A stretch of DNA of 64,000 bases. Origin: Dactylorhiza incarnata (taxonomy: Eukaryota > Streptophyta > Magnoliopsida > Asparagales > Orchidaceae). The stretch spans positions 3,844,001 to 3,908,000 of the forward strand of contig JAWHQI010000202.1 of the NCBI GenBank assembly GCA_033032865.1, read 5' to 3'. Below are positions 45,121 through 55,617 of the stretch, piece after piece. Position 1 is the first letter of the stretch, and the number at the start of each line of letters is the position of its first letter. The notes below the pieces were generated by a model, which saw nothing but the letters and a program-made list of their open reading frames with translations, was not told the origin of the DNA and ran no database searches. Made by a program: the position numbers and the translations under genes.

Positions 45121-46050
45121 ATCGTCCCGATTCCTCGGTGATGTGCGCCGTCACTTCCTTTTCTTTCTTTTTGTCCCGTACTGTAGCTGTCAGGAGATGC
45201 CGCTTTCCGAAGAAGCTAAAGCTCGCTTAAGGGCTGCTAATGCTGGCGGGCTGTCCTCCACGGTAAAAGATCCTGCCTGGATGTCTCGCCAGCCCCCTGT
45301 AGTGACGCCAAAGACCAAGAAGGCGAAAGCGGTCTGTCAAACTGGGGGTGAATCCGTGTTGGCTGATTCTTCCTCCGATACCCCTCCCCCGCGAAGGTAG
45401 AAATTATTCCTTTAGTTAAACCAATAGATTCGCTCTAACGACTTACTTACTCACAGGATGCTTTGCCGAACGAGGACGTTGGCGAACCTGTTGGTGGGTC
45501 TCGCAAAAGTCCGCTAGCGGATACAAATCTTGCTGGGAAAAATGTTGCAGGTACGCCCTTAGTCTCGCATGCCATCCCTCCTTTTGTCAACTATCGGACC
45601 TTTATTCCCTGCTTCTTACAGTCTCGCCCTGTGAGTCCCCGGCTCGCCAGGCATTGTGGCCTCCGTCTCCGCCTCCTCCCGAAAAAACTATAGATAGACC
45701 AGGGTTCAGACTCCTGACGAGCGAGGAGACCGGCGAATCTATACCGCCAAAGATCCCTCCGTCCAACAGCGTAGCCTATCCTCCTGGCCTGGGTAAATCT
45801 CTCTACCCCCACTATGGTAACATCTTCCAGGGCCGCCCTAAGACTTCTCGCCCCCCTCTGGGTAAGCATTCCGACGGCCCCCTGCCATGCGCGAACTCAA
45901 GCGTGCTATCTAACATTTTCGTAATATTTCGCAGAGAATTCTGAAAATCCGCCTACCGATTCCGAGTTGGGCGACGACGAGATGTCCCCCTCCCTGACCA
46001 AGTGGAAGACTTCTTAGGGGATCCGCGAGATCCTGAGATGATGAAACAGT

Positions 46051-47161
46051 TGGATCTTGTGGCGCACTTAGAGGGGGGGGGTGAATAAGGGCAATTTAAA
46101 CCATTGATAATTTTTATAAAAACGAAATAATATATGAATATTGAGACAAATAATTGAATTTAAAAACAAGATTTTATTTCATCAAAGATAATGAGTAGAA
46201 ATTATTCCAATAAAGCTTGGAATCAAAGGCTTACAATTAATAAAATCTCATGTCTCTTTTCACCGGTCCTTCTCCTAAGGACCGGTTGTCTATAGCCTAT
46301 ATCTCCCAGATATAGACACTAGCCTCCCCCTAAATCAAATCTGATCTAGACGCAGCACACACGGCAACGATTTTCTCCCACGCCACACAAGGACTTGACA
46401 CCACACACAAGATGATGATTTACCCTAGAACACACAAGGATCTAACACCACACACAAGGTGATGATTTCCCCTAAGCCTCACACGGACTTAGACGTCGTA
46501 CGCAAGACGACGATTTCTACAACGATTACAAGATGAATGTAAATATAAATGATATACAAAATAAAAACCCCCTTTAAAATTTCTGGACCAAAGCAGCGAA
46601 GAATCCTTGAGAAAGTCTCCTTGGAACGCGTGTACAATCTTCGGCTTCGCTCTCTCTTTTCTTCTTCAAGGATGGGGATTTTCATTCTCTGGAGCTCTCT
46701 GGACGATAACACTCAGGAAGAAGGCTTGAAGGTATGAAAGAATGAAATCCATGAAGTTCTGAACCCTTTTAATAAAAAAGAGATGTCACCATCCGTTAGC
46801 TAGGTATCGCCAGAATCCGATATCTCCAGAGGCTGCCACGTGTCCCACTAATTCGAAGTTTGTGCGCGAAGTGGAGGTGTGGTTGAGACGTGGGCTGTCA
46901 GATATCCGATATCACTATTGGAAATCTGTTAGCTTGCGTAACTGCTGCACGTCGTAGAGTTACGGGAAGATCGTGCACTGTCGGATATCCGTTACTCCTA
47001 TCGGAAATCCGATATCACTATCGGAAATCCGTTAGCTCTAAACCGCTGAGTACAGATCGGAGAACGGAAGAAATCGTGCGCTATCGGAAATCCGGTACTG
47101 CTGTCGGAAATCCGATAGCTCCAATTTTTGGAAAATTGGTATTTTGCTCCAGTTGAAAACA
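46051..47161 (-). mobile_element. Solo copia LTR inside antisense gene A
   Basis: The minus strand starts TGTTTTCAACTGGAGC at 47161 and ends near AAGATCCA at 46051. The signature poly-C run followed by CTCTAAGTG lies near the end. No internal sequence is present. I found no target duplication (ACAGT versus TGTTA), so the borders may be off by some bases. It separates the two halves of the antisense coding sequence. Confidence 0.65.
46800..47125. repeat. ATCGGAAATCCGAT palindrome array in the solo LTR
   Basis: TATCGGAAATCCGATA-like units recur at least seven times between 46815 and 47122, in the U3 part of the LTR, in several variants (TCCGATATC, TCGGAAATCCGTTAGC). Confidence 0.88.
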
Positions 47162-47594
47162 TGTTATTCTTGCACCTGTTATATGCTCACCATTAATCAA
47201 ATATTGGATCAAATACATTCGGGATTTGTTATTCTCAAACCGGACGAGTGCGGAACGCATGCTCCTACAGAAACAACATGCCACAGAGTTGCTTAGTAAA
47301 CATGGTCGGATGCTGATGGCCCTTAACCTGCAAGCGAGATGGGACAGAGAGGCCGCTGAGGATAGGCATGCTGTCTTGATGGAAGAGTGTGCGAGGCTCC
47401 GGGCCGCAAGACAACGTCATCACGATGAGAACGTCATGACGCCGGAGGTGCATATTGCGAGGATGAGGGATTATGCTTTCATCGTGGACCGGGAGGGCCG
47501 CGCTGCCGAGGATTACTACAATTCTACAGTACCACCGCAGTCCGGGTCGCGAGGTGGTGGTAGGTGGAAGTGGTTTCCCTATGATTCTCGCTAA

Positions 47595-47988
47595 CTTCTA
47601 CATTGTCGCGAACTCTTATTACCTGTTATTGAGTGCCACTATTTTGGACAATCTCGCAATGGCTTGGAACTCATATACTGGCTTTATCTCATCTGATAAT
47701 AATTACTACTAGCTTTTTATTAGTTCTCGCTCGCTGTTAACATGTCCGTCTATTTTTCATGCTATGTTGTACTCGCGAGGAGCCTCCGTTCTCGCTAAAT
47801 GTATCTTGCGGCGCCCCCTCCCCCCCCCCCCCCCCCCCCCCTTACGCCATTATGTTTGCTTGTGCTGTTCTAGCAAAGATGTTGCATGTACTAACCCCGC
47901 AGGCCTTTCTCGCCCGCGGTCGTGATGTGATGTTTTGGCTAACCGCGCTCACCGGCGCTTGGGCTTCTTCCCGCCCTTTTACTTTTGC
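47595..47988. other. Spacer between antisense genes A and B
   Basis: No coding frame is supported. It contains a C homopolymer of about 20 bases at 47820-47840 and leads into the promoter of gene B. Confidence 0.5.
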
Positions 47989-47997
47989 TATAAATAG
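47989..47997 (+). promoter_or_regulatory. TATA box of antisense gene B
   Basis: TTTTGCTATAAATAGGC is a strong plant TATA box 122 bases before the ATG at 48111, followed by a CT-rich leader as in plant 5' UTRs. Confidence 0.65.
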
Positions 47998-48110
47998 GCT
48001 GTCATAGCTGAGTCAACCACCACATTTACTGTCAACCTTCTTCCTCCTCTGCATCAGAGCTCTCGCTCCTTCCCGTTCCCGCTTTATTTCCTTTCTCGCA
48101 GGTTTTCAAA

Positions 48111-50074
48111 ATGGGAGGTGATGCTAACGAGTCGGAGGGTCGGCGAAAGATTGCTAAGGCTTTCGCCGAGCATGACTTCTTTCATTGCAACCTGACAGAT
48201 GAGGAATACTTCACCGCGGTCACCGACTACGTCGCCCCACCATTCGCAGCGCGCTGCCCTAGCGAGGACGACGTGATCAACGCGCCACTCGCCGACGAGT
48301 TGGCCATTCCCACCGCTCATTTCGCGGTCGTCTTGCGTCTCCCCTTGTGGCCGGAAATCCGCCAGGCAACAATCGTTCTCGCTCATTTCTTATTCTCTGC
48401 AGGTCAAGTCTCGCTCATTATATAAATTAATCCCAGTTTTCTTGTTGCTCGCCAGGTGCTCAAACGTTATGGCATTGTTCCGGGTCAGCTTACACCTAAT
48501 ATCATGGCGGTGATTACAGCTTTTGCATGCTACCTGCCCGAGGAGCGCATCGAATTCATCCTTCCAGTTTTTCAGAAGTTGTTCTCCTTCCGCGCATATA
48601 AGGACGGGACCGCCTACTTCGTGGGCTCGGGTCCTAATGTCGTCGAGACCGTCAACAAGGCCCACTTCTGGGCCCAGAAGTTCCTCCTCGTCAAGGGGAA
48701 CTTTGGCAATATCCCGATCTCGCCAGTCCAACACGGCGAGACCACCTATTGGCCCACTTCCCTCGGCGGCCATGACGTCGTCCTTTATCAGTTCTTCTGC
48801 AAGAAGAACTTCGAGGTTGTTCATCTCCGCCGCAACCTCGACTCGCTACTTCCAGTGCTCGCTGGGGAAGGTAAAGATCTCGCTCAATAACTCCTGATAT
48901 TCTAAGTAACTCCGTATTTATTATAATTCCAACACTTTTTAGGCGAGCGAGATCTCCCGCTCCACCCCCCCTACGCGAGCAATCGGAAGACCGACGCTAC
49001 CCTTTCTCTAGAGACCATGGGGATGGAGGCTTGCTGAGACACCATCACAGCAGGTGAACCATCCTCTCGCAAGAGATCGGGGGCTTCTAGTAGCCATGGA
49101 CTTCCCCCAAGATCCCTGCCGAAGAAAAAGAATAAGAACAGCTGGATCTCGCTCGCCTCCTCGAAGGGGAAGGAGCCATGCGAGGCCGCATTTGATGAGA
49201 TTGACCTTACCGGCCTCTCTGCGGGAGGTGATGGCGACGAACCCAGGTAGGTGACTTCCAGAACCTCCACTCCGCCCATCCCCATCAACCACTACAACTT
49301 CGATCTCAGCCAGAGGCGTCGAGATGAGACCGGCGAGCTCTTGGTGAACTGGAAGCCGGAGACTAACCGGGCGGACATCTCCACCATCCTCCCAACCTGG
49401 GTAGAGAAGGCGACCGTCAGCGGTCATGCCTTTGATTTCTCGTTCATCCTCTATGGATGCGAGGATGTGGGGGTTTACAAAGACGAGACTGCGAGGACCC
49501 TCGCTTTCGAGAGCGTGAGGTCTCAGTTGCGCTCCGCCGAGCTCGCCCACATGACGGGGAGGCGCTGCTTGCAACTGGAGCATCAGAACGTGGAGCTCGC
49601 GAGGGCCTATCAGGGGCTTCTCGCCGAGAATGCGCAGCAGAAGGAGAAGCTGCTCGCCGTAGAGAGTGGTGTGGTGAGTTACTTAGACCTCGTTACCCTC
49701 CTCTCCTTCGGCCATTTCGCTCCTTTAAATTATCTTACTTACAGGATATCGAGGCCGCCGGAAGAGCCGACGCTCGCATCCAGGACCTGGAGGGCGAGGT
49801 GGCCGGGCTAAAGGCTCTAAATTGTTAGCTCGCCCGTGCCATCGTTCCCCCTTCTCCCCGCCGCCTGAAGGAAGATCGGCGAGCGCGGGACGAGGAGGTT
49901 TGCCTGGGGTCAATCGAGTCGGCATGCTATATCTTCGAGGAGATGAAGGTGGCCGGCCTAATGTCTGCCGATGCGGCCGACATCACATTAGAAGAGGTCT
50001 CCCCGGAGCACTTCATCCCTCTCGCGTCGGTGAAGAGCAGCTACGACGAGGAGGAGTCCGCGAGCGATTCTTGA
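48111..50074 (+). pseudogene. Antisense gene B of the Tat element, gypsy-type transposase_28-like
   Basis: Four exons are visible: 48111-48365, 48456-48870, 48943-49673 and 49745-50074. They are in phase throughout if the first intron uses a GC donor (CGCCAG then GCAACA); the other introns are GT-AG and 70-75 bp long. The product would have about 578 residues. Residues about 65-190 (ADELAIPTAHFAVVLR, VLKRYGIVPGQLTPNIMAV, FSFRAYKDGTAYFVG) resemble the plant domain named putative gypsy-type transposon (Transposase_28), known from antisense ORFs of Tat elements. The C-terminal half has a coiled coil (RCLQLEHQNVELARAYQGLL) and an acidic end. Three in-frame stops fit C-to-T changes: TGA 49035, TAG 49248 and TAG in exon 4 after KALNC. 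Its function is unknown; transposase is only a database label. Confidence 0.75.
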
Positions 50075-50624
50075 GAATCGTTGACATTCTGTTTTTGTTT
50101 CCATTTTGGCTGGCGAGATCGTCGCAAATTGTAATTGGACAGTTTAAGTGTAAACACAGCTTCTATGCCTTGTTCATTTTGTTCATCTCTTCTGCCTCAT
50201 TATTTGCATGTTTATATCGCGTTGCCGCATATTTTTTGTTGTTCTCGCCAAGCCGATTCTCGCGTGCTTCGACGGTTATGGCGTAGACTCCGCTCTCGCT
50301 TAGTCTCGCTTTTCCTCACGTCTTGGCGTGGATTCTCCGATGTACCTTGGGTTTGGGGTTTAGGACTACCCCTTCTCTTAAGGTCTCGCACAATATTCCC
50401 CCTCCCGGCGAGAACCCCTCTCCCTCCATTGGAGTTCTTGCAGGCCTTCTCGCGGATACAACTCGCGATACCTTTCATAAGAGATCATCCTGCAAGGGTC
50501 TCGTCGGCCCCTTTATTGATGTGCGAAATCCGTTCTTCTCGCCGAGCGAGAAGGCCCTGGACAGTACTGAAGACTTGTCAACCTGTGACTTTCTGACCTA
50601 CCTTCGTGAGGAATCCACCTCCGT
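50075..50624 (+). other. Spacer with an LTR-derived segment
   Basis: Around 50436-50512 the sequence GCAGGCCTTCTCGCGGATAC and what follows align with 44159-44234 of the 3' LTR, same strand, over about 75 bp. So LTR-like pieces lie on both sides of the antisense gene block. Nothing coding is visible. Confidence 0.6.
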
Positions 50625-50842
50625 GCCAGCCTCTCCAGAGATCAACCTGAAACCCCCCGCTTAGGGAGATCCCGGGAGCGAAATCGATCTGGGGCATTTC
50701 AGCACCAACACTTATCACCTTGCCAGCCTCTCCAGAGATCAACCTGTACCCCCGTCTAGTGAGAGCCCCGGAGCGGGATCGATCTGGGGCATTCCAGCAC
50801 CAACACTTATCACCTTGCCAGCCTCTCCAGAGATCAACCTTT

Positions 50843-50876
<34 letters not shown>

Positions 50877-52000
50877 TCTGCTGAGAGCCCGGGAGCGGAA
50901 TCGATCTGGGGCATTCCAGCACCAACACTTATCACCTTGCCAGCCTCTCCAGAGATCAACCTGTACCCCCCGTCTAGTGAGAGCCCGGGAGCGGAATCGA
51001 TCTGGGGCATTCCAGCACCAACACTTATCACCTTGGCAGCCTCTCCAGAGATTAACCTGTACCCCTCATCTAGTGAGAGCCCGAGAGCGGAATCGATCTG
51101 GGGCATTCCAGCACCAATACTTGTCACCTTGCAAGCCTCTCCAGAGAGCAACCTGTACCCCCCGTCTAGTGAGAGCCCGGGAGAAGAATCGATCTGGGGC
51201 ATTCCAGCACCAATACTTGTCACCTTGCCATCCTCTCTAAAGATCAACCTGTACCCCCCGTCTAGTGAGAGCCTGGGAGCGGAATCGATCTGGGACATTC
51301 CAGCACCAATACTTGTCACCTTGCCAGCCTCTCCAGAGATCAACCTGTACCCCCCGTCTAGTGAGAGCCCGGGAGCGGAATCGATCTGGGGCATTCCAGC
51401 ACCAATACTTGTCACCTTGTCAGCCTTTCCAGAGATCAACCTGTACCCCCCGTCTAGTGAGAGCCCGGGAGCGGAATCGATCTGGGGCATTCCAGCACCA
51501 ACACTTATCACCTTGCCAGCCTCTCCAGAGATCAACCTGTACCCCCCGTCTAGTGAGAGCCCGGGAGCGGAATCGATCTGGGGCATTCCAGCACCAACAC
51601 TTATCACCTTGCCACCCTCTCTAGAGATCAACCTGTACCCCCCGTCTAGTGAGAGCCGAGGAGCGGAATTGATCTGGGGCATTCCAGCACCAATACATGT
51701 CACCTTGTCAGCCTCTCCAGAGATCAACCTGTACCCCCGTCTAGTGAGAGCCCGCTAGCGGAATCAATCTGGGGCATTCCAGCACCAATACTTGTCACCT
51801 TGCCAGCCTCTCCAGAGATCAACCTGTACCCCCCGGTCTAGTGAGAGCCCGGGAGCGGAATCGATCTGGGGCATTCCAGCACCAATACTTGTCACCTTGC
51901 CAGCCTCTCCATAGATAAACCTGTACCCCACGTCTAGTGAGAGCCCGGGAGCGAAATCGATCTGGGGCATTCCAGCATCAATAATTGTCACCTTGGTTGC
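50625..52000. repeat. Minisatellite of about 14 units, period ~96 bp
   Basis: Units starting GCCAGCCTCTCCAGAGATCA occur at about 50625, 50722, 50817, 50939, 51035 and then every ~96 bp to 51899. Neighbouring units are nearly identical. The third unit is longer because of a C homopolymer of about 31 bases (50846-50876). Long open frames on both strands (for example 50834-51727 minus and 50937-51758 plus) are by-products of a period divisible by three. Such arrays between pol and 3' LTR are known in Tat/Ogre elements and can seed satellite DNA. Confidence 0.95.
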
Positions 52001-52164
52001 CCTCGCATAACAGTTACACCTATCAAGTGAAGAAGTAAAATATTCAACTAATATCATAATAAAACTTTCAAGGGTAGAATGGCTTCAAATCGTCTCCACT
52101 TCTGGCTCGCCCGAGAGGTACCCCTTCCACATCTCGGAGGTGATATCCCCCCGACTTGAGCACT
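52001..52164. other. Short spacer before integrase
   Basis: It begins where the last partial repeat ends and holds nothing recognisable before the end of integrase. Confidence 0.5.
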
Positions 52165-53154
52165 TCACTTACAATATATGGACCCTCCCAGTTGGGGCTT
52201 ACCTACCGCGGCCCCACTTCCGGCCGCGTCGACCTTCTTCATTACTAGATCTCCCTTCTGAAAGTGTTTTACTCGGATGTGCTTGTCAAAATATCGGGCC
52301 ATTTGTCGCTTGATTTCCTCCTGTCTGATGGTGGCCTGGTCCTGGAGTTCCTCCACCAGGTCCAAGGATAGCCTTTGTTCTGCATCATTAGCCACAAGCC
52401 ACTCTTCATCCCCCTCACCTGCAGCGATCACCCTGGGGGTCTTTACTTTGAAATCTATGGGAAGGACTGCTTTGGACCCATGAGAAAGTTTGAACGGGGT
52501 CTCCCCGGTGGCGGTGTTTCGGGTAGTCCTCAGGGCCCAGAGAACGGATGGTAGCTGCTCAACCCAGTTCCCCCGGAGGTTCTCCACCTTCTTCTTTAGG
52601 AGGTTGATGATTACTTTGTTTACCGCCTCCACCTGGCCGTTGCTTCTCGGGTGGTGAACCGATGCGAACCTGAGATCGATGCCAAGCTGGGTGCAGAAGC
52701 TAACAAATTCCTCGCTAGCAAATTGTGGCCCATTGTCTGTCACTATAGCCAGGGGGAGGCCGTGCCTGCAAATTATTTTTCCCCACACAAAATTCTTTAC
52801 AACTTGAGATGTTACCTTGGCTAGGGCCTTCACTTCTACCCATTTGAAGAAGTAATCGATCATGACTAGTAGGAACTTCCTCTGGCCGCTAGCTTGAGGG
52901 AAAGGGCCAACGAGATTCAACCCCCATATGGCGAAGGGCCAGGGAGCTGTGATGGTCCAGAGCCTCTGGGCTGGGAGGAGTTGGAGCGGGGCGTAGAGAT
53001 GGCACTTTGAACACCTCCTTGGAAACTCCGCCGCATCTTTGCTGAGGGTAGGCCAAAAGTAGCCTTGTCTCAACACTCTCCCCTCCAGGGTTCGGCTCCC
53101 GGAGTGACTGCCACACTCCCCGGAGTGGATTTCTTCCAGGACTCTCGGAACCAT
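52165..53154 (-). pseudogene. int: Tat integrase (catalytic Asp changed)
   Basis: Integrase inserts element cDNA into the genome. A zinc-binding N-terminus is visible (LEEIHSGECGSHSG, with the pair CSKC following about 30 residues later), then the core: WGLNLVGPFPQ, where the first catalytic Asp of WGIDLVGP has become Asn; VTDNGPQFAS with the second Asp; and HHPRSNGQVEAVNK with the Glu. The C-terminal part (DLVEELQDQATIRQEEIKRQ, then HIRVKHFQKGDLVMKK) is typical of Tat. The frame of about 329 codons is open, but the Asp-to-Asn change should abolish activity. A possible frameshift truncates the end near 52180. Confidence 0.88.
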
Positions 53155-53523
53155 TATGATAATTTATACATGAAGCGCCGTCTGTCTATGTCCTCTTCAA
53201 GGAACTTTCCTGATGATAGGAAGGTTATGAAAGGATCCATCCACGAGGTCCGCTGATCTATCTCCATCAGTTCTCCTTCATCGATGGTGGGTCGGAAAAG
53301 TTCCGAAAGCGTTCCCCCTGCTCGGGGACCGAACTTGGCTAGGAGGTCCATGGGGGTTCTCTCCTCTCTCGGCACATGTGTTGATGGAGAAAGTGCAAAA
53401 TCGCCGGATGACTCCCTTGACCTTCTCCAGGTACTGCTGGAGATTCGGATCCTTCGCTTCAAACTCTCCCCGGACTTGGCATGCCACCACCATGGAGTCT
53501 GTCGAGACCTCCACATCTTGCAC
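53155..53523 (-). pseudogene. pol: RNase H-integrase linker of Tat pol (frameshifted)
   Basis: Two overlapping minus frames carry parts of it: MQDVEVSTDSMVVACQVRGE (53523-53278) belongs to the end of the second RNase H, and WMDPFITFLSSGKFLEEDID (53154-53516 frame) leads into integrase. A frameshift lies near 53330. Confidence 0.7.
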
Positions 53524-54079
53524 TCACAGTTCCTGGGCTAGCCGAAGGCCCGCTATCACCGCCTCGTACTCAGCTTGGTTATTGGTAATTGGGAAGTGGA
53601 TGTTCAAAGCTTGTTCGATCTTTGTCCCTTGAGGGCTTACCAGGATGATTCCCCCTCCATAGGAGTGCTTTCCTGACGATCCATCCACCAACATCTTCCA
53701 CACCACAGGGGGAGGCGGTTCATGTTCTCCGACTTCGGTTGTGTAGTCAGCCATGATGTCTGCCACTGCTTGGGCCTTGATCGATGCCCTGGGCACGAAC
53801 GTAACATTGAACTCACTCAGCTCCACAGACCTCTTTGCCAATCTTCCCGAGTGTTCCACCCCTTACATGACTTTCTGAAGCGGGTGGTCAGTCACTACCT
53901 TGATCGAATGTGCCTGGAAGTAAGGTCGGAGACTCCGGGCCGCCACTACCAATGCGAAGGCCAACTTTTCCAGAATCGGGTACCGGAGCTCCGCCTTCCT
54001 CAGCACTCGGCTGACGTAGTAGACGGGGAACTGTTTTCTCCCTTCTTCCCGGATCAGTACTGAGCTCACTGCCTCGCAC
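53524..54079 (-). pseudogene. rh: Two RNase H domains of Tat pol
   Basis: The first (gypsy-type) RNase H is at 54069-53863: VLIREEGRKQFPVYYVSRVL, then RYPILEKLAFALVVAAR and VVTDHPLQKVM. The second, a hallmark of the Tat lineage, is at 53859-53524: MLVDGSSGKHSYGGGIILVS and NNQAEYEAVIAGLRLAQEL, with Asp and Glu of the active site present. A stop separates them near 53860. Confidence 0.85.
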
Positions 54080-54212
54080 CCTACCCCCAGGTATAGGGAT
54101 AGGTCCTCTCCCGGTCTCGGCCCTTGGAGTAGAGGAGTTTGAGTGAGTTATTCATTCAAGTCCTGGAAGGCTCCCTCACACTTCGAGGTCCATTCGAATT
54201 TTTTGTTTCCCC

Positions 54213-55286
54213 TTAACACTTTGAAAAAGGGTGCACACTTGTCTCCCGCCTTGGAGAGGAACCTACTAAGTCCGGCCAGCTTCCCGTGAGGCTCTGAACC
54301 TCCTTCGGATTTCTTGGGGATCCCAATTCCATGACCTTATCCGGGTTAGGCTCCACCCCCGCCGGGGTGAGCAGGTGACCTAGGAATTTCCCTCGGCTAG
54401 CCCCAAAGACACACTTCAAGGGGTTGAGCTTCATCTTATACTTCCGCAAAGTCTTAAAGGTCTCTTCAAGGTATCGGAGGTGGGCTTCGAGGTCCCGACT
54501 CTTTACCATGAGATCATCGACGTAGACCTCCAAGTTTCTCCCCTTTTGTTCTCGGAAGATCCTGTCCATCATTCTTTGGTACGTGGCACCTGCATTCTTG
54601 AGCCCGAAGGGCATCATCTTATAACAATAACACCCATCCCCCGTGATGAAGGAGACATCCTTGATGTCAGGGGGGTGCTAGTAGCGAAGAGAAGCATCTT
54701 ATAACAATAACATTATAGGGAAACCGACGGCTGAGTCAACCAGCGCGTCGATTCTAGGCAAAGGGTAGCAATCCTTGGGGCATGATTTATTAAGCAAGGA
54801 AAAGTCGATACACATTCTCCACTTACCTCCCCCCTTCTTCACCATGACCTCGTTAGAGACCCAACCTGGATACTCGATCTCTGATACAAACCCCGCCTGA
54901 ATGAGCTTACCCACCTCCTCTCGGATGGGTCCTTCCAGCTTGTCTGCTATGGCCCTCCACTTTTGACAGATGGGACGGGTGGCGGGGTCGAGATTGAGGC
55001 GGTGGTAAGCCACATCAACATCGATCCCAGGCATCTCTGCGGCGCTCCAAGCGAAGACATCTACATTCTCCTGAACGCAGGCGAGGATCTGCTTTTGCTC
55101 CTCCGGGCCGAGCTCCCCGCTGATCATGGCTTTCTCCACCACCCCGACTCGGGTGGTGACTTCGAGCTCCATGACCTCCTCCACGGCCTCCAACCGGGAC
55201 TGTTCTCCCCAATCTCCCTCCTTCTCTTCGCTACTAGCGAGTGCTTCGACCTCCCCCTCCTTTCCTTCTTGCCCAACCACCATCAA
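54213..55286 (-). pseudogene. rt: Tat reverse transcriptase (one damaged segment)
   Basis: The N-terminal half (55286-54699) shows an acidic lead, then FAWSAAEMPGIDVDVAYHRL, QKWRAIADKLEGPIREEV and WRMCIDFSLLNKSCPKDCYP. The second half (54617-54213) shows MMPFGLKNAGATYQRMMDRI and the catalytic LEVYVDDLMVKS. Between them, near 54640-54700, the frame is broken where an 18-bp sequence (CATCTTATAACAATAACA) occurs twice, 80 bp apart (54614 and 54694), suggesting a local duplication. YVDD itself is intact. The end is frameshifted near 54300. Confidence 0.88.
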
Positions 55287-55617
55287 TTCCTCTACCGCCC
55301 CTTCCCGGGCCTAACCCTCTGCCTCTTCCTCCTCCATCAACTCTTCTGACCTCTGCTCCATCTCCTCCTTCTGACCTCTCCTCCAAGCCCTGTCGGCTTA
55401 CCCACCTCCTGGTCCCATTTCTCTGCCTTTCACATCCAAGAGATGGTGTTGACTGTCGTCACATATCATTGCCTTGCTACCTTCGGATCACCTCTGATTC
55501 AGACTTGGACTCCTCCATCTTTGAACTTAAGGCACTGGTGGAATATGGAGGGGACACAACGGAATGCTCTGATGAGCAGTCGTCCAAAGATGGCACTATA
55601 GCTGCTGGGAGCATCCA
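55287..55617 (-). other. Protease-reverse transcriptase linker, decayed
   Basis: No continuous frame with a recognised motif. It is Pro/Ser-rich on the plus strand and Glu-rich on the minus strand, as in linkers of this lineage. Confidence 0.5.

Larger units (their letters stand above)
45197..47594 (+). pseudogene. Antisense gene A of the Tat element (multi-exon, split by an LTR)
   Basis: It reads opposite to gag-pol. Exon 1 is 45197-45396 (starts MPLSEEAKARLRAANAGG, Pro/Lys/Ser-rich, with TPKTKKAKA as a possible nuclear signal). Exon 2 is 45457-45550, exon 3 is 45622-45861 and exon 4 starts at 45935. All junctions have GT donors and AG acceptors, and exons 2-3-4 are in phase. Exon 1 is one base out, near a C-run (45381-45390). 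In exon 4 a one-base shift in another C-run restores the frame DQVEDFLGDPRDPEMMKQL, which runs into the copia LTR at 46051. The coding sequence resumes after 47161 as a coiled-coil-like C-terminus (SAERMLLQKQHATELLSKHG, then RWDREAAEDRHAVLMEECA) ending at 47594. I do not recognise the family. Confidence 0.6.

Noticed and set aside
50834..51758. Overlapping frames of 297 codons (minus) and 273 codons (plus) in the tandem array
   Set aside because: They exist because the repeat period is a multiple of three; both strands stay open equally and the products are the same 32-residue unit repeated.
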